DNA of 6,072 nt from Aquamicrobium sp. (lineage in GTDB: Bacteria; Pseudomonadota; Alphaproteobacteria; Rhizobiales; Rhizobiaceae). Of this stretch, positions 1 to 5,158 are shown one piece after another; positions within the stretch are counted from its first letter, which is position 1, and the number at the start of each line of letters is the position of its first letter. The position numbers were made by a program, and so were the translations under genes. Below the pieces are notes generated by a model, which was not told the origin of the DNA, ran no database searches, and saw nothing but the letters and a program-made list of their open reading frames with translations. Location: contig JACZJD010000116.1 in NCBI GenBank assembly GCA_014860725.1, positions 1 to 6,072 of the forward strand, written 5' to 3'.

Positions 1-735
1 CTCGGCCAGCGCCTCCGCCTCGCCCAGCCGCGCGAGGGCGACGTGGTGGACGGTGTGCGCCCCGAGCGTGGCGAGGGGATGGGCGGCGAGCCGGCGCAAC
101 TCGTCCCAGTCCATGAACCGGCGCTCGGGGCCCGGCACGCAGCCGAGCTCGCGCAGCACGGCCTGCTGGTCCACCTCCGCCACCCCGATGCTGACCCAGG
201 CCATCAGCGCGCGGGCGGCAGTGCGCTTCTCGTCCGGCGTCCTGCACGGCAGGACCGTTCCTCCCTGCCCCGGAGGCAGGCGGATTTCGTCCCGCCGCAT
301 GGCGAGCTCCTCGATCACCTCCCACCATGGCATGGTCTCGCCGGAGACGAGCGCCGGCGCGACATAGACGGTGAAGGGCGCGGAATGCGCCTCGAAGACG
401 GGCAGCGCCTCGGTGAGGTTGTCGAGATAGGCGTCGTCGGCGGTGATGGCGACCGCCTTCGCCGGGCGGCCGGTGCGCAGCGCTTCCAGCATCTCGTCCA
501 TCGGCACCACGGCATGGCCGCGGCGGCGCAGGTCGGAAAGCACGCCGTCGAGGAAGCGCGGCGTGATCGTCAGGCCGCTGTTGAGGCCGAGCGGCGACCA
601 GTTCCTCTCCGTCACCCGGTGCAGCATCAGGATCGCGCCCGCGCCCGAAAGGAGGGGCCGCGCCAGCCCGGCCGCGCCCGTCCAGCGCGCGACGCCGAGG
701 ATGATCCTGATTGCCGTTTCCTTCACATCGACCAT
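1..735 (-). CDS. Polysaccharide deacetylase family protein (NodB homology), C-terminus beyond the window
   Basis: Reading leftwards from an ATG at 735 gives 245 codons without a stop, so the 3' end is cut off. The family removes N- or O-acetyl groups from polysaccharides using a metal ion. Visible family marks are ILMLHRV (residues 35-41), which resembles the usual ILMYHRV near the N-terminus; a NodB motif 1 equivalent, ITADDAY (97-103), with the Asp pair D100/D101; and motif 2, GAHTVHH (225-231), which supplies H227 and H231 of HTxxH. The stretch DWDELRRLAAHPLATLGAHT before motif 2 is typical of rhizobial members. Motif 1 departs from the usual TFDDG: Phe is Ala99 and Gly is Ala102. I see no clear signal peptide, only a mildly hydrophobic N-terminus, so the location is uncertain. 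The Shine-Dalgarno before the ATG is weak and the start is moderately sure. It is divergent from the acyltransferase gene. The family call is firm; the substrate is unknown. Confidence 0.9.
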   Translation of the reverse strand, partial: MVDVKETAIRIILGVARWTGAAGLARPLLSGAGAILMLHRVTERNWSPLGLNSGLTITPRFLDGVLSDLRRRGHAVVPMDEMLEALRTGRPAKAVAITADDAYLDNLTEALPVFEAHSAPFTVYVAPALVSGETMPWWEVIEELAMRRDEIRLPPGQGGTVLPCRTPDEKRTAARALMAWVSIGVAEVDQQAVLRELGCVPGPERRFMDWDELRRLAAHPLATLGAHTVHHVALARLGEAEALAE

Positions 736-832
736 TGATTCACTTTTTGCAGCTAGGGTCCGCCGAGCTATCGGCCGGGAAATGCGGACGGAAACCACGA
801 TCCGCGCATCTTTAGACCGGAAGGATTTCGGT
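736..832. promoter_or_regulatory. Divergent intergenic region between the deacetylase and acyltransferase genes
   Basis: These 97 bases separate two divergently read genes, so promoters for both should lie here unless either gene is read from further away. The part beside the deacetylase start is T-rich on the plus strand (cactttttgc, 741-750). A perfect inverted repeat, GCCGA-gcta-TCGGC, lies at 762-775. A looser pairing joins GCGGA (784-788) with TCCGC (801-805). I could not find a convincing -35/-10 pair in either direction. Confidence 0.45.
821..825 (+). promoter_or_regulatory. Ribosome binding site of the acyltransferase gene
   Basis: AAGGA lies 7 nt before the ATG at 833. This supports 833 over the in-frame ATGs at 782 (upstream) and at 899 and 917 (downstream). 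The last has GGAAGG 10 nt before it and remains a possible alternative. Confidence 0.6.
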
Positions 833-2047
833 ATGGTTGACATCGGCGCGGCGTCTCCGCCCCTTGCCGCCGCCCGAGGCGGGAGCGACGCACGGGCGAT
901 GGAAGGCAAGACCCGCATGGACGTGGCGCAGGCCGACGAGACGGCGCTCGCGGACTACGAGGCATTCTGCCGCGACGGCGTCCATGGCCCGTGCCAGCAT
1001 CCGGTGTGGGTCCGCGCCTGGGTCGCGGAAACCGGCGCCGACGCGGTGATCGTCACCGTCCGCCGCGACGGGGTTCCCGTCCTGAAGCTGGCGCTGGAGG
1101 TGGTCGCCAAGGGTCCGTTCCGCATCGCGCGCTTCGCCGGCGGCAACCACGCCAACGGCAATTTCGCTGCCGTGGCGAACGGCGTCGCGACGCCGCTGTC
1201 GCCCGCGGACGGGGCGGGCATCGCCGCTGCGCTGCGCAAGGCGCGGCCCGACATCGACCTCGTGCTCCTGTCGCGGCAGAATCCGCATTTCGAGGGCGTG
1301 GAGAACGCCCTTTCCGGCCTCGCCACCATGCAGAGCCCCAACGTCTCGCTCGCCGTCGACCTTGCCGGCGGCTTCGAGGCGGTGCTGGCGCGCCACAACG
1401 CGCCGCGCAAGCGCAAGAAGTTCAAGTACCAGTTCAACCGCTTCAAGCAGGCGGGCGGCCACGCGCTGATCGAGGCGCGCACGCCGGACGAGGTCGAGCG
1501 GCTGATCTCGACCTTCTTCGAGCTGAAGGGCAAGAGCCTGCTCAGCAAGGGGATCGCCGACGCCTTCGCCCCGGCCGAGATCCGCGCCTTCTTCCGCGCC
1601 CTGTTCCGCGACGCGCTCGCCGAGCGCGAGCCGCCGTTTCTCCTCCACGGGGTGGAGGTGGGCGGCCGAATCGTCGCCATCAACGGGTTGAGCGTGACGA
1701 AGGAAAGCGTCGTCTGCGAGTTCGGCACCTATTGCAGCGCCGACCCCAAGAGCAGCCCCGGCTACTTCATCGACCACACCAACATCCAGCAGGCCTGCGA
1801 GCGGGGCAAGAAGATCTACGACTTCAGCGTCGGCGACGAGGACTACAAGCGGAGCTGGTGCGACATCGAGACGTGGCAGTTCGAGACGCTGCTGCCGCTG
1901 AGCGTCAAGGGCCATGCCCTGTCGCTCTACGAGCGGGCGCGCGCGGCGGCCGTGCACGCCGTCAAGTCGAACCATGCGCTGTGGGCGTTCGCCAAGCGCC
2001 TGCGCGCCAGGCTGGCGGGAGCGAAGCGGGCCGCGGGCGAAAGCTGA
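833..2047 (+). CDS. GNAT-family acyltransferase, FemAB/CelD-like (Acetyltransf_6 type)
   Basis: The product is 404 residues. This family transfers acyl or aminoacyl groups and is often found in exopolysaccharide and holdfast loci; the donor and acceptor cannot be read from sequence. The N-terminal lobe holds a CelD-like stretch, QHPVWVRAW (55-63), and FAGGNHANGNF (101-111). The second lobe opens with a very basic segment, PRKRKKFKYQFNRF (191-204), matching the Arg/Lys-rich strand that starts the Acetyltransf_6 domain. It ends with YFIDHTNIQQACERGKKIYD (311-330) and FSVGDEDYKRSW (331-342), the family's C-terminal signature. The tail (about 365-404) is basic and probably helical. There is no signal peptide or membrane segment, so it should be cytoplasmic. 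The first 28 residues are not family-like, so a start at 899 or 917 is possible. The gene is divergent from the deacetylase and convergent with the co-polymerase. It resembles Caulobacter HfsK in family and context, which does not prove the same function. Confidence 0.88.
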   Translation: MVDIGAASPPLAAARGGSDARAMEGKTRMDVAQADETALADYEAFCRDGVHGPCQHPVWVRAWVAETGADAVIVTVRRDGVPVLKLALEVVAKGPFRIARFAGGNHANGNFAAVANGVATPLSPADGAGIAAALRKARPDIDLVLLSRQNPHFEGVENALSGLATMQSPNVSLAVDLAGGFEAVLARHNAPRKRKKFKYQFNRFKQAGGHALIEARTPDEVERLISTFFELKGKSLLSKGIADAFAPAEIRAFFRALFRDALAEREPPFLLHGVEVGGRIVAINGLSVTKESVVCEFGTYCSADPKSSPGYFIDHTNIQQACERGKKIYDFSVGDEDYKRSWCDIETWQFETLLPLSVKGHALSLYERARAAAVHAVKSNHALWAFAKRLRARLAGAKRAAGES

Positions 2048-2069
2048 CTCTGAGGACGCCCTCGCCCGG
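2048..2069. other. Convergent 22-nt junction between two stop codons
   Basis: The TGA of the acyltransferase (2045-2047) and the TGA of the minus-strand co-polymerase (2070-2072) are 22 bases apart. The gap holds only a weak GAGG-acgc-CCTC pairing and no T-tract, so I see no intrinsic terminator. Transcripts from the two sides may overlap at their 3' ends. Confidence 0.5.
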
Positions 2070-4346
2070 TCAGGCGGCGAAGCGGCCGCGCAGGGACGGG
2101 CGACGGCCCGGATCGGCCGGCACGACCTTCATCACATCCGGATAGCCGGCTGCCTCCAGCCCGTCCGCGACGGCGACGACGACCTCCGCCTCGGGCTCGA
2201 TCGCCGACACGAAGACCTCCGCATCCTCGCCGGCAACGCCCGCGATGGCGGCCGCCTCGGTCGCTCCGCACTCGACGACGACGATGTCGTAGGCGGTGGT
2301 GAGCGCCTCGAGGACGATCGGCAGCCTGTCGGCGGCCTTCATCGCCTGCTCCGGGTCGGCGGTGCCGGACGGAAGGACGTGGCAGTCCGAATAGAGGTCG
2401 CCGTGGATGACGTCGGCGAACTGCGCCCGCGAGGCGAGCAGATTGGTGATGCCCGGATAGCGCCCGCTCTCCAGCATCGCCGCCGACGGCGCGCCCGACC
2501 AGGTGAGATCGAGGAACACGGTGCGCAGGCCGGCATCGGCCAGTTCGCGCGCCACCATCACCGAGATGGCCGACGCCTCGTCGCCTTCCGGCGAGATGAA
2601 GACGGCGCGGCTGGCGTCGCCGTCGATCAGCCGGTCCGCAGCCTGCGTCACGGCGATTTCCATGCGGGGGGAGCTGGCCATGGGCATCTCGTCCTCTTCC
2701 TCTGGTTGATCCGCGTCTTCGATGTGTACGTCGTCGGCGACCGGGGCATCCTCGACCTCGGCTTCGACCTCGACGGCCTCGACTTCGACAGGGGCAGCGG
2801 GAGGCTCCACGGCCTCGACGACCGCGGGGGTTTCTTCCTCTGCCGCCTGTTCCTCCTCCGCCACCGCGGCGGGCGGGGACACGACGGGCGCCGGCAGGTA
2901 CGGCTCGTCCGCCCACACGGCGCCGGCGGCCGGGCGCATGGCGCGGCCGCTGAACAGCTCCCGCAGCAGGATGATGACGGAGATGACCAGCAGCGCGCCG
3001 GCAAAGGCGGCGGCGACGATCGGGATGACCTTGGGGAAATAGGCCTGATGCGGCACGCTGGCCCGCTCGATGACCCGCGCGTCGGCCGGCAGCGTGTTGC
3101 GGTCGGCGCGGGCGGCGGCCTCGCGGTAACGCGTCAGGTAGGATTCCAGCAAGGCCCTCTGGGCCGCGGCCTCGCGCTCCAGCGCGCGCAACTCGACCTC
3201 GTCGTCGCCGGCCTGCGCGGAGGCGGCCTTGAGGCGGTTGACCTCGGCGACGAGCTGGCTCTCGCGGGCGCGCGCCGAGGCGGCCTCGCTGTCGGCGGCG
3301 GCGAGCACCTTCTGCGTCTCGGCGCGCAGCTGGCGCGCGGTCTCGTCGAGCTGCGCCCTCAACGCACGCATCCGCGGATGGTTCTCGAGCAGCGAGGCGG
3401 AAAGGTCGGCGATGTCGGCCTCGATCTGGATCTGCCGCTCGCGCAGGCGCTGCACCATCGGCGCCGCCATCACCTCGGGAATGGCTTCCACGCGCGCGCC
3501 CGAGCCCACCGCGTCGCGGATGGCCGAAGCCTTCGCCTCGGCCGCCGAACGGTCGGCGCGGGCGCGGGTCAGCTCGCTCGAAATCTCGGAAAGCTGCTGC
3601 GTCGGCAGCACCGCATTGTTCTGCCCCACCAGGAGGTCGGCCCCGGCGCGGTATTCGGCGACGCGCGCCTCGGCCTCGCGGACGCGGCGGCGCAGGTCGT
3701 CGATCTCCGGCTCCAGCCACTCGGTGGCGTCGGCGTTGGAAAGGCGCTTCGCCTGTTCCTGCCCCGCGACATAGGCGCCGGCAATGGCGTTGGGCACGTC
3801 GGCGGCAAGCTGCGGGTCCTGCGAGGAGAAGCCGACCACGATGACGCGGGTGCCGTCGACGCGATAGATCGACAGCCGGCCGGCGAGCGACGCGAGCACC
3901 CGCTCCTCGACCGTGGCCTGCGACGGATCGCCCTTCAGCCCGAGCAGGATGAGGAGGTTGCCGAGCGTCGAGGTGTCGCCGGCGGCGCCGAATTCGGGAT
4001 GCGCAGCGAGGTTCAGCTGCCCAGCCACCTGCCGCAGCAGGTCCGCCGAGCCGATGACCTCGACCTGCGACGCCACGGTCTCCTCATCGAGCAGGGCGCG
4101 TTCGGATTCGGAAAGCCCGGCCGAGGCGGGGCGCGTATAGACGTTCTCGCGCGCCTCGATCATGATGCGCGTCTCGGCGCGGTAGAGCGGCGTCGCCAGC
4201 CCCGCCAGAAGCCAGGCGAGCCCCGCGACGACGAGCGCGGCAAGCAGGATGCGCAGCCAGTTGCGGATCAGGCTGCCGAAGAGCTGGCCGAGATCGACAT
4301 CGACGTCGCTGACCGCCGGGCGTGCTTCAGACCGTGCATCAGACAT
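2070..4346 (-). CDS. GumC/Wzc-type polysaccharide co-polymerase (Wzz domain) with a degenerate C-terminal BY-kinase-like domain
   Basis: The product is 758 residues and should be an inner-membrane protein that sets chain length and links polymerisation to outer-membrane export. In order: a short cytoplasmic N-terminus with VDVDLGQLFGSLIRNW (15-30); TM1 (about 32-52); a periplasmic Wzz region (about 53-200); long coiled coils (about 204-275 and 300-413), including LLENHPRMRALRAQL (319-333), typical of GumC/Wzc proteins; a Pro-containing stretch VPHQAYFPKVIP (431-442); TM2 (about 440-461); an acidic Ala/Pro/Glu/Val linker (about 470-560); and an ATPase-like domain (about 579-747). In the last, the Walker A position reads EGDEASA (587-593) with no Lys, the A' position LDLT (612-615) lacks the second Asp, and the B position reads DIVVVE (687-692). 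There is no C-terminal Tyr cluster; the end is SLRGRFAA. It should therefore not autophosphorylate (inference). The start at 4346 has GGAG 8 nt upstream; the in-frame ATG at 4433 would add 29 non-family residues. Confidence 0.93.
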   Translation of the reverse strand: MSDARSEARPAVSDVDVDLGQLFGSLIRNWLRILLAALVVAGLAWLLAGLATPLYRAETRIMIEARENVYTRPASAGLSESERALLDEETVASQVEVIGSADLLRQVAGQLNLAAHPEFGAAGDTSTLGNLLILLGLKGDPSQATVEERVLASLAGRLSIYRVDGTRVIVVGFSSQDPQLAADVPNAIAGAYVAGQEQAKRLSNADATEWLEPEIDDLRRRVREAEARVAEYRAGADLLVGQNNAVLPTQQLSEISSELTRARADRSAAEAKASAIRDAVGSGARVEAIPEVMAAPMVQRLRERQIQIEADIADLSASLLENHPRMRALRAQLDETARQLRAETQKVLAAADSEAASARARESQLVAEVNRLKAASAQAGDDEVELRALEREAAAQRALLESYLTRYREAAARADRNTLPADARVIERASVPHQAYFPKVIPIVAAAFAGALLVISVIILLRELFSGRAMRPAAGAVWADEPYLPAPVVSPPAAVAEEEQAAEEETPAVVEAVEPPAAPVEVEAVEVEAEVEDAPVADDVHIEDADQPEEEDEMPMASSPRMEIAVTQAADRLIDGDASRAVFISPEGDEASAISVMVARELADAGLRTVFLDLTWSGAPSAAMLESGRYPGITNLLASRAQFADVIHGDLYSDCHVLPSGTADPEQAMKAADRLPIVLEALTTAYDIVVVECGATEAAAIAGVAGEDAEVFVSAIEPEAEVVVAVADGLEAAGYPDVMKVVPADPGRRPSLRGRFAA
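2650..2940 (-). other. Low-complexity acidic linker coding segment within the co-polymerase
   Basis: This stretch encodes about residues 470-565 of the co-polymerase, between TM2 and the kinase-like domain. It is dominated by Glu, Ala, Val and Pro, with near-repeats such as VEVEAVEVEAEVED (520-533) and EEEDE (549-553). At the DNA level it shows recurring cctcgac/gcttcgac units around 2750-2800. The composition predicts a flexible, strongly negative cytoplasmic tether and not a folded domain. It is a likely site of length variation between strains. Confidence 0.7.
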
Positions 4347-4354
4347 GGGGCTTA

Positions 4355-4358
4355 CTCC
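4355..4358 (-). promoter_or_regulatory. Ribosome binding site of the co-polymerase gene
   Basis: On the minus strand GGAG is followed by 8 nt and then the ATG at 4346. This decides the start at 4346 over the in-frame ATG at 4433. Confidence 0.75.
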
Positions 4359-4377
4359 GGTACGCGAAGGACCGGAA

Positions 4378-4412
4378 CGGTAAACCGTTATGGTAACCAC
4401 GAGGTTAAACCG
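4378..4412. repeat. Cluster of three GGTT/AACC-type imperfect palindromes, candidate operator
   Basis: On the plus strand the elements are GGTAAACC (4379-4386), GGTAACC (4392-4398) and GGTTAAACC (4403-4411). Each is an inverted GGT/ACC pair with 1-3 central A/T bases, and their starts are 13 and 11 nt apart. The outer two also share TAAACCG as a direct repeat (4381-4387 and 4406-4412). The cluster lies 32-66 nt upstream of the co-polymerase ATG, where a regulator could overlap its promoter. The regulator is not identified. Confidence 0.45.
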
Positions 4413-4497
4413 GGCGCCCTCGCCTGCCGCCACCCGCCTTTGCCCATTCGGGGACCGCCCTTCGGCGGATCGCTGCGGCGTGCCGCTTTACCGGGCA

Positions 4498-4508
4498 TTA
4501 ACCTTAAC
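4498..4508. promoter_or_regulatory. Tandem TTAAC motif upstream of the export lipoprotein gene
   Basis: The sequence TTAACCTTAAC contains two TTAAC units 6 nt apart and is followed by another A+T-rich stretch, gataaag (4514-4520). TTAACC resembles a half-site of the cell-cycle regulator CtrA of alphaproteobacteria. The canonical TTAA-N7-TTAA spacing is not met, so this could equally be just an A+T-rich promoter core. Confidence 0.25.
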
Positions 4509-4586
4509 AGGAAGATAAAGGGCGGGTCGAAACGCGGCCGTGCCTCCGGGCGGGCCGCAGGCAGTGTTGAGGATCGTCATCCGCCC

Positions 4587-5150
4587 ATGAAACGCCAGCT
4601 TGCAGCCGCACTTGCCGTTTCCGTCGTCTTGCTGGCCGCCGGATGCTCCGGCTACAGGCCCGCCCCGCCCGCATTCCACGAGGCGATCAACAAGCCCTAT
4701 GTGCTCGACGCCGGCGACCGCATCCGCGTCACCGTGTTCGAGCAGGAGATGCTGACCAACGTCTACGCCGTCGACCAGTCCGGCTACATCGCCTTCCCGC
4801 TGGTCGGCTCGATTCCCGCGCGCGGCTACACCGCGCAGCAGATGGAAGGCCAGATCGCGACGCGCCTGCGCAACGGCTTCCTGCGCAGCCCGGACGTGTC
4901 GGTCGAGGTCGACCGCTACCGCCCGATCTTCATCATGGGCGAGGTCGGCGCGGCGGGGCAGTATTCCTACGTTCCCGGCATGACGGTGCAGAAGGCGGTG
5001 GCGGCAGCCGGCGGCTACACGCCGCGCGCCAATCAGGAGAACGTCGACATCACCCGCGCCATCAACAACGAGGTGATGACCGGCCGCGTGCGCACCTCGG
5101 AGCCGATCCTGCCCGGCGATACCATCTACGTGCGCGAGCGCCTGTTCTAG
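4587..5150 (+). CDS. Polysaccharide export lipoprotein (OPX family, short GumB-like form)
   Basis: The product is 187 residues and is the outer-membrane partner of the co-polymerase, providing the exit route for the polymer. A lipoprotein signal spans residues 1-20 (MKRQ, a hydrophobic core, then lipobox LAAGC) with the acylated Cys at 20. Ser21, not Asp, follows it, which predicts outer-membrane sorting. The Poly_export domain runs from about NKPYVLDAGDRIRVTVFEQE (35-54) to VSVEVDRYRP (104-113), including DQSGYIAFPLVG (63-74). One SLBB-type domain follows (about 112-165), with IMGEVGAAGQYSYVPGMTVQ (116-135) and AAAGGYTPRA (139-148). The end, ILPGDTIYVRERLF (174-187), is the usual close of a GumB-like protein. 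It is about half the length of Wza and lacks Wza's extra domains and C-terminal membrane-spanning helix. GAGGA (4569-4573) lies a rather long 13 nt from the ATG, but no better in-frame start exists. It heads a probable operon with the glycosyltransferase. Confidence 0.95.
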   Translation: MKRQLAAALAVSVVLLAAGCSGYRPAPPAFHEAINKPYVLDAGDRIRVTVFEQEMLTNVYAVDQSGYIAFPLVGSIPARGYTAQQMEGQIATRLRNGFLRSPDVSVEVDRYRPIFIMGEVGAAGQYSYVPGMTVQKAVAAAGGYTPRANQENVDITRAINNEVMTGRVRTSEPILPGDTIYVRERLF

Positions 5151-5152
5151 GA
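5149..5152 (+). promoter_or_regulatory. Ribosome binding site overlapping the stop codon of the export gene
   Basis: AGGA shares its first two bases with the TAG stop of the export lipoprotein gene and lies 6 nt before the GTG at 5159. It decides that start, because the overlapping ATG at 5157 runs straight into TGA. The arrangement suggests translational coupling. Confidence 0.65.
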
Positions 5153-5158
5153 CCCGAT

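Larger units (their letters stand above)
4347..4586. promoter_or_regulatory. Divergent intergenic region between the co-polymerase and export lipoprotein genes
   Basis: This 240-nt gap must drive the co-polymerase leftwards and the export lipoprotein plus glycosyltransferase rightwards. Two A+T-richer pockets stand out in GC-rich surroundings: 4378-4412, near the co-polymerase start, and 4487-4520, upstream of the lipoprotein gene. Between them CCGCC-cttc-GGCGG (4455-4468) could form a small hairpin. A frame from further upstream on the plus strand stays open through the gap, but its peptide has no family character and it is best read as non-coding. No clean sigma-70 -35/-10 pair was found. 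Confidence 0.6.

Noticed and set aside
43..738. A 231-codon plus-strand frame opposite the deacetylase
   Set aside because: His/Arg/Gly-rich with no domain; the minus strand carries the NodB motifs.
443..832. Extension of the acyltransferase frame upstream to 443
   Set aside because: It overlaps the deacetylase gene on the other strand and the added residues are not family-like. The ATG at 833 has a good AAGGA site.
812..1975. A 387-codon minus-strand frame opposite the acyltransferase
   Set aside because: No family features; the plus-strand frame has the Acetyltransf_6 signature. It is a shadow of GC-rich codon use.
1927..3720. A 597-codon minus-strand frame overlapping the co-polymerase in another reading frame
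   Set aside because: It is Arg/Gly-rich without recognisable domains and overlaps a frame with clear Wzz, coiled-coil and membrane features.
4394..4408. A full CtrA box (TTAA-N7-TTAA) in the divergent region
   Set aside because: The two half-sites are imperfect and separated by 8 nt, not 7, so the consensus is not met.
4347..4433. A longer co-polymerase start at 4433
   Set aside because: It would add 29 residues without family character and pass through the A+T-rich operator-like cluster. The start at 4346 has GGAG at proper spacing.
4455..4468. CCGCC-cttc-GGCGG as an intrinsic terminator
   Set aside because: No T-tract follows on either strand, and it lies between two divergent starts where no transcript should end. 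It may be chance pairing.
1914..5150. A 1078-codon open frame on the plus strand running antisense through the whole co-polymerase gene and into the export lipoprotein gene
   Set aside because: Only its last 187 codons (from 4587) look like protein, with a lipobox and Poly_export domain. The rest is Arg/His/Gly/Asp-rich antisense translation of a GC-rich gene whose codon bias removes stops from the opposite frame.
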